Source of the DNA: an uncultured Acetatifactor sp.
GTDB lineage: Bacteria > Bacillota > Clostridia > Lachnospirales > Lachnospiraceae
Direction of reading: 5' to 3'
Assembly (NCBI GenBank): GCA_947625675.1
Contig: CANQPH010000008.1
Location: forward strand, 16,288 to 80,287
Length of the DNA stretch: 64,000 bases
Shown here: positions 18,529-27,858 of the stretch, one piece after another
How positions within the stretch are numbered: the stretch's first letter is position 1
Layout: each line of letters begins with the position of its first letter
Notes under the pieces: generated by a model
Database searches by the model: none
What the model saw: the letters and a program-made list of their open reading frames with translations, nothing else
Told to the model about the DNA's origin: nothing
Made by a program: the position numbers and the translations under genes

Positions 18529-18556
18529 TTGACAGAAGGAGAGGACATGCTAAAAT
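18529..18556 (+). promoter_or_regulatory. Sigma-A promoter of the DUF5721 gene
   Basis: -35 TTGACA (18529-18534), 16-bp spacer, -10 TAAAAT (18551-18556); divergent from the NUDIX promoter. Confidence 0.6.
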
Positions 18557-18640
18557 AATGTAAAATTCATCTTTTTCAGCATAAAAGATTCATCATCTTG
18601 GCCTGAAAGGTGTGTCGCCCTGCTTTGAAAGGAGATCGAA

Positions 18641-19144
18641 ATGCTCGCCCTACAGATCAACTCCATGAAGCAATTCATGAGCCAGCTGCTGACTGCGGAG
18701 ACCTTTGACATTTTCCTGCTGTCGGAAGCCGCCATCACCACTTCCCATACCGTGACCATAGACGGACACCTGAACCGGGAATTTTTTTCGGAAGAAGAGC
18801 TTTCCTCCGGGCAGGTGCCAAATTATGACTATATGCCCTGGAGCAATCTAAAAGGGCTGTGCTTCCAACTGATCAAAGGCCGGCGCACACCCCTTTCTTT
18901 TAAATTCGTGCTGTACTTGAAACCGGATCTGGCCGAAAAGCTTCTGCTGCGGGAAAATTGCAGCGTCCCTTCCGACCAGATAAGCGCCCTGGTGCTGAAC
19001 ATCCGCTTCGACGGGACCAAAGCCGTCCTCACCACCGGAACCGCCCAGCGCTCCTTTACCCTGTCCAGGGAACCGGACGAAATCTGGGATCGCACCTTGA
19101 GCCGATACCTGACGCAAAAAGGCATCGATACCCTGCAGCTGTGA
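18641..19144 (+). CDS. DUF5721-type conserved protein
   Basis: A 167-residue soluble protein without signal or membrane segment. The layout NSMKQFMSQLLTAETFDIFLL, TTSHTVTIDGHLN and a C-terminal SREPDEIWDRTLSRYL match what I recall of DUF5721, a family of Lachnospiraceae with unknown function. RBS AAAGGAGATCG before the ATG. Stands alone, divergent from the NUDIX gene. Confidence 0.65.
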   Translation: MLALQINSMKQFMSQLLTAETFDIFLLSEAAITTSHTVTIDGHLNREFFSEEELSSGQVPNYDYMPWSNLKGLCFQLIKGRRTPLSFKFVLYLKPDLAEKLLLRENCSVPSDQISALVLNIRFDGTKAVLTTGTAQRSFTLSREPDEIWDRTLSRYLTQKGIDTLQL

Positions 19145-19263
19145 CGATTTTTACCTTCCGAATCTTCGGCAATCCTCTGCCCTTGGGAGCATGACTGGGC
19201 TCCTCTTTCGTGACCGTCCTCTCCTGCAAACAGAGCATCTTCTGTACCCCCGCTTTCCGGTTT

Positions 19264-21774
19264 TCACCCCACCACCGCAGGCAAGGTGCCCTCGGCAGCT
19301 CCGCTTTCCGACTCGCCGCCCGAACCGCCTTCATTCAGAGAAGGGGAGCCGCCTTCCACAGGCGTACCGCTTCCGCCGGGTTCCGTTCCGTTCGGGGACG
19401 TTCCTTCCAAAGGCGTTCCTTCCGATGAGGGCACTTCCGGCTCCGCAGGAGCAGGCTCCCAATCCTCCGCCGGATTGATGCCGGTATTGTGATACTCCTC
19501 CGGCAGGGCCTCCATCAAGTCATGATAATAATCGTTCCGCAGGAGATAAGCGCTGAGGTTGTACCGGTCGTTCACCTCGTTCCTCATGTCGGAAATATAC
19601 TGATCTTTTTCTTCCTCCGTAGTCAGATCGACCCGAGCTCCCGGAATATGAAGGATATCCGTCCTCACCCCGCCCTTTGCTTCATAATCCGCATAAATTC
19701 CTTCAATTCCCCGTTCCGTGACATATCCCGCAATATCGTTGGTCAGAGTCCCGGAGGCCTCCAAATCCGCCCTCCAATAGGCTTCCTTTTTCTTGCGGTC
19801 ATAGACCACCGTGTCGGTGATGAAGCTCTTGTCATTGAAGATGACCATGCCCTCGTCCTCCGAGAAAATGTCCTTTCCTGGGAACATCCGGGAATCATAA
19901 TCGATTCCCAGCAGGTTCAGAATGGTGGGGATCAGATCCATGGCTCCGCAGACCTTGTCCACGATCACAGGCTGGTCCTCCATGGAGGCGGTCCAAAGAA
20001 TCAGGTTGTTGCGGAACATATCCTTGTAATCCGCCACGCTTTTTCCCGACAATTCATCCAGCTGCTCCTGCTCCATGGCATAGGGATAATGATCCGCACT
20101 CAGACAGATCAGGGTACGGTCCAGCTGCCCGGCCTCCTCCAGTTTCTGCAGCATATATTCCAGAGCCTTATCCAGCTCCACATGACAGGCGATATAAGCC
20201 TTGCCGTTTTCAGACATATCCACGTTCTCCACCGCAGCCTTGTTCTTGGAGGACATGGCGTTGCCGGCGAAATTATAATTCATGTGCCCGGATACCGTCA
20301 TATAATAAATGTTGAAACGATCCTGGTACACGTATTCCGGCATGGTAACCTGCATCATTTCCAGGTCGGAGGCCGGCCAGGGATTATGAGGCAGGGTGAA
20401 AAGATGGTCTCCCCATTCCGATTCCTCCAAATTGCCCAGGGTGGCCGCCTTGAAGAAATAGCCCAGGTTGTTGTGGCTGATATGCCGGTCATAGTAGCTC
20501 AAACTGTTGTTGTGGTAGGCCATGCTCCCCACCCCCATTTTGGAAAACAGATGGGGCAGAGAAAAAGCCCAGTCATTGGCATTGCCCTTCCGCATGCTGT
20601 GCTGCCCGTCCGGGATCAGGCCGGTCATGTTGATGTACTCTCCGTCACTGGTGCTGGTCTGCCAGATGGGCACGTAATAATTGGTGAACACGAAGCCGGA
20701 ATGGGTCATATGATACAGGGTGGGCGTGATTTCCTCCCGCACCGCACCGTACCAGAAACCCTCCGCCGTCAGGAAGATCAGGTTGTAGCCCTCGAAGATG
20801 CCGGTATATTCATTCCTCTTGGTGGGTTCCGCCGAGGACATGTAATCCGCCAGCCAGCTCTCTTCATCGGAACCGGCCTCCGCCTTCAGCTTCTCCCAAT
20901 CGATGGGCAGCTCCTGGGGCGAAGTGTCCAAGGGTTCTTCCACTTCCGGAGTCTCCGTGGGCATCATTTCCCCGGAGGCTTCCGTCCCTGCAGAGGTTTC
21001 TTGCGGCGAAGTCTCACTCAGATTTTCCCCTTCTATTCCCTCCGGCTCTCCTTCCGTTCCTGTGCCGGAAGAAGCCAGTTCCTGAGAATCTCCGGAAGGA
21101 AGTTCCCCGTTCTCCCCCCTGTGGGTCAGACCGTCAAACAACCCTCCGAACAGGCCGGAGACCTGCACCGTCACATCTCTCTGGCACAGGGTGGTGACTC
21201 CCATGGACTCCGCCACGGACAAGGGATCATAAAACTCCGTGTATTCCTCATAGTAATCTGTCTCCAGGAATTTTCCCACCAGAATGAAAGCGATGGCGGC
21301 GACCAATCCTGCGCAGGCCGTCACCGTGCACCACAACACATGAAAGGGAAAAAACCTAGGGAACCGCAGGATCCTGCGATGCATCAATATTCCGATGGCT
21401 GCCAGGGGCAGGGCCATGAGCACCAGGAAAGGCAGGGCCGCCAGGATTCCCGCCAGGGCCTCCCGCCAATAGGTGGTGAGGGCGTCCCCGCCGCTGACGA
21501 AGATCATCTCCAAAAGCATCGGCTGCTTAAAAATGCTCATATACACGAACTGGGCCGCATACCACAGATATTGGATCCCGGAAAAGCTCCAGAATACGAT
21601 CTTTTTCCACTTTTTCTTCCGGATCACCCCGATCAGCAGAAATTCCAGTGCTGCCGTCATGACGATCAGCGCAACAGTAAAGACGGGATTTGCCGCCGTA
21701 AACCCAAAGCATCCCAAATGATACACGACTTCCAGGAAAAACATGAAGCCTGCGATAATTCCTATCCAATACAT
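19264..21774 (-). CDS. LTA synthase-like membrane sulfatase
   Basis: An 836-residue lipoteichoic-acid-synthase-family protein. Five N-terminal helices anchor an outside sulfatase-fold domain that transfers phosphoglycerol or a similar group. FLTAEGFWYGA holds a metal-binding acidic residue, STSDGEYIN carries the likely nucleophile threonine (near 372), and CLSADHYPY is the metal-binding DH. Two disordered Ser/Glu/Pro-rich stretches flank the domain (about 235-310 and the last 60 residues, rich in PSSEGTPLEG-like units). Start: ATG 21772-21774 with AAGGA 7 nt upstream leads straight into the first helix; a 21-residue hydrophilic upstream extension has no binding site. Confidence 0.85.
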   Translation of the reverse strand: MYWIGIIAGFMFFLEVVYHLGCFGFTAANPVFTVALIVMTAALEFLLIGVIRKKKWKKIVFWSFSGIQYLWYAAQFVYMSIFKQPMLLEMIFVSGGDALTTYWREALAGILAALPFLVLMALPLAAIGILMHRRILRFPRFFPFHVLWCTVTACAGLVAAIAFILVGKFLETDYYEEYTEFYDPLSVAESMGVTTLCQRDVTVQVSGLFGGLFDGLTHRGENGELPSGDSQELASSGTGTEGEPEGIEGENLSETSPQETSAGTEASGEMMPTETPEVEEPLDTSPQELPIDWEKLKAEAGSDEESWLADYMSSAEPTKRNEYTGIFEGYNLIFLTAEGFWYGAVREEITPTLYHMTHSGFVFTNYYVPIWQTSTSDGEYINMTGLIPDGQHSMRKGNANDWAFSLPHLFSKMGVGSMAYHNNSLSYYDRHISHNNLGYFFKAATLGNLEESEWGDHLFTLPHNPWPASDLEMMQVTMPEYVYQDRFNIYYMTVSGHMNYNFAGNAMSSKNKAAVENVDMSENGKAYIACHVELDKALEYMLQKLEEAGQLDRTLICLSADHYPYAMEQEQLDELSGKSVADYKDMFRNNLILWTASMEDQPVIVDKVCGAMDLIPTILNLLGIDYDSRMFPGKDIFSEDEGMVIFNDKSFITDTVVYDRKKKEAYWRADLEASGTLTNDIAGYVTERGIEGIYADYEAKGGVRTDILHIPGARVDLTTEEEKDQYISDMRNEVNDRYNLSAYLLRNDYYHDLMEALPEEYHNTGINPAEDWEPAPAEPEVPSSEGTPLEGTSPNGTEPGGSGTPVEGGSPSLNEGGSGGESESGAAEGTLPAVVG

Positions 21775-21912
21775 ATCTTTATCCTTGTCTTCCGTATCTT
21801 TTGCCAATCCAAAAAGATTGTATGCCACCGGCATCAAACATATTTAAAGCCTTGTTTGCATCATTTTTGTATCTCTCGACAAAAAAAGCGCTTTTTTTCA
21901 TGGCCGCCCCCT

Positions 21913-22269
21913 TTATTTTTTCATTTTGGGATTAAAAATGAGGCTGGCCAGATAACCGAATACCAGGGCGGCGCAGGTGCCCACCGCTCCGGCCTGGAAC
22001 CCTCCGGCAAAAAGGCCCAGCAGACCCTTCTCATCGACGGCTTCCTTCACGCCCTTCATCAAGACATTGCCAAATCCCAAAAGGGGCACGCTGGCTCCGG
22101 CCCCTGCGAATTCCGCAAAAGGCTCATAAAAACCCAAGGCGCTGACGGCCGCTCCCGTCACCACCAGGAGCACCATGATCCTACCCGGCATCATCTTCGT
22201 TTTTTCCATCAAAATCTGCACCAGGGCGCAGATCAATCCTCCCACCCAAAACGCATTGAAATAATCCAT
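21913..22269 (-). CDS. spoVAE: Stage V sporulation protein AE
   Basis: A 118-residue inner-membrane protein with about four helices. MDYFNAFWVGGLICALVQIL, the Gly/Ala-rich FAGAGASVPLLGFGN, and KGVKEAVDEKGLLGLFAGG are hallmarks of SpoVAE, part of the SpoVA channel that moves Ca-dipicolinate into the forespore and out during germination. spoVAD is about 1 kb upstream on the same strand, but RidA and a small gene lie between. A sigma-G-like promoter is at 22299-22328. RBS AAAGGAGACTTGAG before the ATG. Confidence 0.93.
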   Translation of the reverse strand: MDYFNAFWVGGLICALVQILMEKTKMMPGRIMVLLVVTGAAVSALGFYEPFAEFAGAGASVPLLGFGNVLMKGVKEAVDEKGLLGLFAGGFQAGAVGTCAALVFGYLASLIFNPKMKK

Positions 22270-22298
22270 CTCAAGTCTCCTTTCCCTCTTTTGATGGA

Positions 22299-22328
22299 TA
22301 GTGTCTGCATTTCGGGCGGGAAATATAC
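22299..22328 (-). promoter_or_regulatory. Sigma-G-like promoter of spoVAE
   Basis: Minus strand -35 GTATA (22324-22328), 18-bp spacer, -10 GACACTA (22299-22305), followed by TC. The block ACTATC at the -10 is shared with the spoVAA and spoVAC promoters. Confidence 0.55.
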
Positions 22329-22403
22329 GCAGAGGCAGAGGTGCCTGAACGAAGCAGCCGAGGCCGCTCCCCGGCGATCTGATTCAAGCGGTTCCGTCCA
22401 GTC

Positions 22404-22781
22404 TTACCCCAGGTAAGCCATGACCTCCACTTCGCACAGCACGTTCTTGGGCAGGGTCTTCACCGCCACGCAGCTCCTGGCCGGTTTCTCCGTGAAGTAC
22501 CCGGCATACACCTCGTTAAAGGCGGCGAAATCTCCCATATCCGCCAGGAAGCAGGTGGTCTTCACCACGTTCTCGTAGCCGCAGCCCGCTTCCGCCAGCA
22601 GAGCGCCGATATTTTTGCAGACCTGTTCCGCCTGGGTGCGGATGTCCTCTCCCTTGATCTCTCCCGTGGCCGGGTCAATGGGGATCTGGCCGGACGCATA
22701 GAGCATCCCGTTCACGATAATTCCCTGAGAATAAGGGCCGATGGCCGCCGGGGCCTTGTCCGTTGAAATCTTCTTCATCAT
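22404..22781 (-). CDS. ridA: RidA-family enamine/imine deaminase
   Basis: A 125-residue trimeric YjgF/RidA protein that hydrolyses reactive 2-aminoacrylate and related enamines released by PLP enzymes. [52 protein letters not shown] and the end [20 protein letters not shown] (with the catalytic arginine) are complete. Start ATG 22779-22781 (AGGAG 9 nt upstream); the next codon is also ATG. It sits between spoVAE and spoVAD, unrelated in function. Confidence 0.95.
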   Translation of the reverse strand: MMKKISTDKAPAAIGPYSQGIIVNGMLYASGQIPIDPATGEIKGEDIRTQAEQVCKNIGALLAEAGCGYENVVKTTCFLADMGDFAAFNEVYAGYFTEKPARSCVAVKTLPKNVLCEVEVMAYLG

Positions 22782-22886
22782 TTTTATCCTCTCCTTTTCC
22801 TTCTGATACGCAACCGTCAAAATGAGCCATGCGCAAAATGCGGATGAAAACAGGGCAAACTGTTACTTGCCCATGTCCATCTCCGA

Positions 22887-23138
22887 TCATTTGCTCATGT
22901 CCACCTCCGGCTCGTCGAAGCACACCGTCACGTAGAATCCCCTGGCATTCTCCACGATATCCTCCACCACGCCCTCCCGGGATTTCAGACGATACCGGAA
23001 CGGAATGTTGGCGGACATGGCCAGGGACGGGTCAATGGTATAATAATAATTGCTGGGCAAAAGACCTTCCGTCACCGTGACCTGCTGCCCCACGGTCAAA
23101 AGCCCCTGCCGCTCCATCTTGAACTCCATTCTGCGCAT
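22887..23138 (-). CDS. Small conserved hypothetical protein
   Basis: An 83-residue soluble protein with no family I recognise. It starts MRRMEFKMERQGLLTVGQ and continues with GLLPSNYYYTIDPSLAMS and RLKSREGVVEDIVENARGFYVT, a beta-rich pattern ending in an acidic tail. The ATG at 23136-23138 has AAGGAGG 7 nt upstream; the open frame beyond to 23270 crosses the promoter. Own sigma-A promoter; next to ridA. Function unknown. Confidence 0.7.
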   Translation of the reverse strand: MRRMEFKMERQGLLTVGQQVTVTEGLLPSNYYYTIDPSLAMSANIPFRYRLKSREGVVEDIVENARGFYVTVCFDEPEVDMSK

Positions 23139-23166
23139 AGACGTGCCTCCTTCTTTTTCCTGCTCT

Positions 23167-23195
23167 AGTTTAGCAGTATCCGAAAAGGAATGCAA
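23167..23195 (-). promoter_or_regulatory. Sigma-A promoter of the small gene and ridA
   Basis: Minus strand -35 TTGCAT (23190-23195), 17-bp spacer, -10 TAAACT (23167-23172). Confidence 0.55.
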
Positions 23196-23295
23196 GCAAA
23201 TTAAGGATTTCTTAGGATTATTTTTGGATTCGCGCGGCTTTGCGAATGGCGCACGTGAACTGGGGCACAATCGGGGCGCAGATTGGTGCGCCCGC

Positions 23296-24315
23296 TTATA
23301 CCGCTTCTATCACCAAGCCGTGGACGATGCCGGGCACGCTCCGCCCCTCGTTGAAACTGGTCTTGCTGAGCAGGGCCCCCGTAGGCAGGAACAAGACCTT
23401 GCGCCAGACCCCTTCCTCCAGCTGTTTCAGGATATAGGCGGACAAAGTGACCGCACTGCAGCCGCAGCCGCTGCCCCCGGCATGGGTATCCTGTTTTTCC
23501 CTGTCGAAGATCTCAATGCCGCAATCCATGTGCTTATGGGCAATGTCATACCCTTTTTCCCGCAAAAGTTCAAACAGCACGGTCTGCCCCACGGTACCCA
23601 GGTCCCCGGTAATGATCCTGTCATACTCCTCAGGCCCGACGCCGAAATCCTGAAAGTGCCTCTCGATGGCGGAAGCCGCCGCCGGGGCCATGCAGGCTCC
23701 CATGTTCATGGAATCCTTCAGGCCGTAATCCACCACGCTGCCCACGGTGAAGCCCGTGATCTTCGCCCGGGATTTCTCATGCTTCTTTTTTTCCAGCACG
23801 AAAGCCCCGCTGCCCGTCACGGTCCAGGTGGCGGAAAGAGGCCGCTGGCTGCCGTACCCCAGGGGAAAGCGGAACTCCTTCTCCGCACTGGCGAAATGGC
23901 TGGAAGTGACGCAGACCATCCTTTCCCCGAAGCCCCCCGCAAGGGCCATGGAAGCCAGGGCCAGACTCTCCCCGCAGGTGGAGCAGGCCCCGTAAAGGCC
24001 GAACAAGGGAATCCCATAACAGGAAACGCCGAAAGAGGTGGCGATGGACTGCCCCAGCAAATCCCCGGCGAACAGGAAGTCCACTTCCTCCGGCCCCACT
24101 CCCGCCTTGCCCAGGGCCAGGTGCACCGCATCCTTTTGAAGAGTGCTCTCCGCTTCCTCCCAGGTCTTGCAGCCGAAGAGATCGTCCTCCCCCACCAGGT
24201 CGAACAGGGCGCCGAAGGGGCCCTGGCCCTCCTTCTGCCCCGCCACGCTGGCGCTGCTTCTGATATATACCGGTTCCGCCAGCTTCTCGCTGGCCCTTCC
24301 CAATTTCTGACTCAT
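23296..24315 (-). CDS. spoVAD: Stage V sporulation protein AD
   Basis: A 339-residue cytosolic-face protein with a thiolase/ketoacyl-synthase fold that binds dipicolinic acid as part of the SpoVA complex. YGACSTCGESLALASMAL is the Cys-containing loop of the degenerate active site, GYGSQRPLSATWTVTGSGAF and MGACMAPAAASAIERHFQD are SpoVAD signatures, and GGSGCGCSAVTLSAYIL lies near the end. Length is normal. RBS GGAGGGAG before the ATG. A GGGCGCA/TGCGCCC hairpin overlaps its stop region (23274-23293). Neighbours are an SH3 protein upstream and the small gene/ridA downstream instead of spoVAC and spoVAE. Confidence 0.95.
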   Translation of the reverse strand: MSQKLGRASEKLAEPVYIRSSASVAGQKEGQGPFGALFDLVGEDDLFGCKTWEEAESTLQKDAVHLALGKAGVGPEEVDFLFAGDLLGQSIATSFGVSCYGIPLFGLYGACSTCGESLALASMALAGGFGERMVCVTSSHFASAEKEFRFPLGYGSQRPLSATWTVTGSGAFVLEKKKHEKSRAKITGFTVGSVVDYGLKDSMNMGACMAPAAASAIERHFQDFGVGPEEYDRIITGDLGTVGQTVLFELLREKGYDIAHKHMDCGIEIFDREKQDTHAGGSGCGCSAVTLSAYILKQLEEGVWRKVLFLPTGALLSKTSFNEGRSVPGIVHGLVIEAV

Positions 24316-24329
24316 ACAAAAACTCCCTC

Positions 24330-24363
24330 CTGGAAATGATTTTTATTTATCTATCATTTCCAG
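24330..24363. promoter_or_regulatory. 11-bp inverted repeat in the spoVAD leader
   Basis: CTGGAAATGAT (24330-24340) and ATCATTTCCAG (24353-24363) form a perfect dyad with a 12-bp AT loop, ending just before the GGAGGGAG binding site. It overlaps the sigma-G-like -10, so an operator is at least as likely as an RNA hairpin. Confidence 0.5.
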
Positions 24364-24380
24364 AAAGGAGCGATAAATTC
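24352..24380 (-). promoter_or_regulatory. Weak sigma-G-like promoter of spoVAD
   Basis: Minus strand -35 GAATT (24376-24380), 17-bp spacer, -10 AATGATA (24352-24358). Weaker match than for the other spoVA genes. Confidence 0.35.
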
Positions 24381-24400
24381 TCCGCTTTCAAGATTTTTTA

Positions 24401-25444
24401 TTATTCCTCTGTACCCGTCTCCGGCTCCACCACGATGATGTAACTGGTCACCACATAAAGCACTTCTCCGTTGTATTCCACCCTGGACCAGCCGCTGGCC
24501 TCGTCTATACCCGTGCGATGGGCGGTTTCCCCGTATTTCAGTCGATAATGCACGGAAGCGTTCCCCTGATCCGTGGCAGGCTCCCCGCGCAAATTGACTT
24601 CTATCTTGGGAGAAATAACGTCGTCGCAGGGCGTGAACGTGATCTTGCGCCCGCCTGCGGTAACCACGGTGTTGTCATCTGCGCTTCCGGCACTGTCATT
24701 CTGGGGCGGCTTCGCCGTCAGATCCGTGGTCAACAGCCTGCTGCTGGCATAGAGCACCTGGCCCTCATATTCCAGCCTGGACCATCCGGTGTCCTCGTTG
24801 ATCCCCGTCCTGCGGGCGGTCTGACCGTTGGAAAGCTGGGTGACCACGGTGTCGGAAGAGGCAGTGCTGGGGACGCTGCGCAGATTCGTGATCTCCTTGG
24901 CTGTCACGGTCTCATCCACGTCCTGAAAGGACATTTCCGCCGAGGGGGTCTCCGTATTTGAAGCTTCTCCGGCATTTCCGCCCTCCGGAGAGTTTCCATT
25001 CCCTCCGTCCTCCGGAAGGTTTGCGTTTCCTCCGTTAGTTCCGCCTTCCGGAAGGTTTGAATCCCCTCCGGCTTCTCCCGCTCCGGAAGCATCCTGCATC
25101 CCTTCCGAGTCTCCCAAATTCCCGGATCCTTCCCCGGAACCTTCCGAACCTTCCAAATTTTCGGAGTCCTCGTTTCCCGCTTCGGAGCCCTCTGATCCCA
25201 CAGAATCCCCCGGTTCCTCCCCGGATCCCCCCGGTCCGATCATCTCCGGATCCGCCAGGGATTCCGAGCCCTCCGCATACTGCTGGTCCAAGCCGTTCCC
25301 GCCGCCGGAATCCTCATGATACAATCTCCAGATCATCACGCAGAGCACCAGAATGATCAAGAGCAGCACAGCTCCGCCAGCCATCATCCAAATCGTGCTG
25401 CGCCTGCCCTCCAGATAATTCAAATCTTCCTCGTCTTCAAACAT
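24401..25444 (-). CDS. Membrane-anchored protein with two SH3b domains
   Basis: A 347-residue protein: acidic cytoplasmic start, one membrane helix (about 17-39), a long Gly/Ser/Glu/Asn-rich linker (about 44-165) and two bacterial SH3 repeats outside. Each repeat shows the NLRSVPS / NLRGEPA start and the end TGxxxxxGWSRLEYEGxxxY; these domains usually bind peptidoglycan stem peptides. No enzyme domain is present. Linker DNA is a degenerate repeat (PEGGNAG, PEDGGNG units). It lies between trpS and spoVAD; a role in the cell envelope is likely, a spore role is speculative. Confidence 0.8.
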   Translation of the reverse strand: MFEDEEDLNYLEGRRSTIWMMAGGAVLLLIILVLCVMIWRLYHEDSGGGNGLDQQYAEGSESLADPEMIGPGGSGEEPGDSVGSEGSEAGNEDSENLEGSEGSGEGSGNLGDSEGMQDASGAGEAGGDSNLPEGGTNGGNANLPEDGGNGNSPEGGNAGEASNTETPSAEMSFQDVDETVTAKEITNLRSVPSTASSDTVVTQLSNGQTARRTGINEDTGWSRLEYEGQVLYASSRLLTTDLTAKPPQNDSAGSADDNTVVTAGGRKITFTPCDDVISPKIEVNLRGEPATDQGNASVHYRLKYGETAHRTGIDEASGWSRVEYNGEVLYVVTSYIIVVEPETGTEE

Positions 25445-25551
25445 TCCGGTTTTTCCTCCTGCGCCCTTTTTTCACCCTGGGGACTTCTGCTTTCAAATTC
25501 CCCGCTTCGGCCCGCTCTGCAACTCTACCCCTCCGCTTCGGCCCGGCCATC

Positions 25552-26685
<1,134 letters not shown>

Positions 26686-26749
26686 TTATCATACCACCTT
26701 TGCGGCTTTTGGGAAATACTTTATTTGGAAACTTTTTCACAAAATCTTT

Positions 26750-27826
26750 TCACAAAACCTTTTCGCACTCCGCACACATCAGCAGGAAGGCGCCCACTCC
26801 GTGAAGGTCATTGACGGACACGGGACGTGCGCAGTAATGCTTGTAATCCCCTACGCCGGTGCCGATGCAGACGCTGCCGAGCTGGAGATCTTCTCCTTCC
26901 CAGGTCAGGCTGCGGATCACGGCCTCGTACCCTCTCCGGGCGTTCTCCAGGTAAGCCTCCGGCAGGATCCCTTTTTTCACAGCCTTGCAAAGAGCGGCCA
27001 CATACAGACAGCTGCAGGAATTCTCCAGCCAGTTGCCGGGCTGGTCCCCCTTGTCCACCACCTGGTACCATCTGCCCTCCTCGGACTGGAAACGGCAAAG
27101 AGAAGTGAGCAGATCCGCCACCAGATCGCAGAGATCCTGATAATGAGGGTGCTCCTTCGGCACGAAATCCAGCTCGTCCAGCACGGCCACGGGCACCCAG
27201 CCCATGGAGCGGCCCCAGAATTCCGGCGACAGCCCCGTCTCCGGGTCCGCCCAATCCGCCTTGCGGCTGCTGTCCCAGGCATGATACCACAGTCCGGTGC
27301 GGGGATCCCTGGTGTATTTCCGCATGAGCAGGGCCTGCTCAATGGGGATTTCCAGATATTCCGGCTTTCCGAACCGGGCCCCGTATTCTGCGCTGATGGG
27401 CCCGCCCATATATAAGCCGTCCAGCCACATCTGGTTGGGACAATAGCTCTTGTGCCAGAACCCGCCCACTTCATTGCGGGGGAAATCCCTGATCAGAGGA
27501 AGCAGGGTGTCCAGGGCCTTGCGGTACCTGGGATCCTGGGTGCGGTCCCACAGGGGATACAAAAGGATTCCCGGCTGAATGTCATCCAGCTGGCCCGGAT
27601 CGTATTTCAGGATGTTGCCTTCCCCGTCCATGACGGAATCCACCCAATCCTGAACGTATTGAATATATTTTTCTTCCCCGCACAGCTGCCAGACATGATG
27701 CACGCCGGACAAAAACACTCCCTGATGATAATGAAAGTGCCCCTTGGGAGGCAGATCGGCAGCGGCGAATTTCCGCATCATGGTATCGCAGGCAGCCTTG
27801 GCAAAAGTAAGCGGACGTTGGTTCAT
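26750..27826 (-). CDS. GH105 unsaturated rhamnogalacturonyl hydrolase
   Basis: A 358-residue (alpha/alpha)6-barrel enzyme of the YteR/YesR type. It removes the unsaturated galacturonic residue left by pectate or rhamnogalacturonan lyases in imported oligosaccharides. NQMWLDGLYMGGPISAEYG carries the catalytic Asp, GLWYHAWDSS and FWGRSMGWVPVAVLDEL are conserved, and the end ARPVSVNDLHGVGAFLLM is typical. No signal peptide. Start uncertain: ATG 27826 (MNQRPLTF) or ATG 27838; the frame beyond overlaps the P-type ATPase gene. With GH78 and the Lpl importer it points to rhamnogalacturonan use. Confidence 0.9.
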   Translation of the reverse strand: MNQRPLTFAKAACDTMMRKFAAADLPPKGHFHYHQGVFLSGVHHVWQLCGEEKYIQYVQDWVDSVMDGEGNILKYDPGQLDDIQPGILLYPLWDRTQDPRYRKALDTLLPLIRDFPRNEVGGFWHKSYCPNQMWLDGLYMGGPISAEYGARFGKPEYLEIPIEQALLMRKYTRDPRTGLWYHAWDSSRKADWADPETGLSPEFWGRSMGWVPVAVLDELDFVPKEHPHYQDLCDLVADLLTSLCRFQSEEGRWYQVVDKGDQPGNWLENSCSCLYVAALCKAVKKGILPEAYLENARRGYEAVIRSLTWEGEDLQLGSVCIGTGVGDYKHYCARPVSVNDLHGVGAFLLMCAECEKVL

Positions 27827-27858
27827 GGTTTTGCACATTCCTTTCTTTCTCTTTTTCT

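Noticed and set aside
19489..22416. A 975-codon plus-strand open frame
   Set aside because: Antisense shadow of the LTA-synthase-like and spoVAE genes; composition typical of reverse-complement GC-rich genes.
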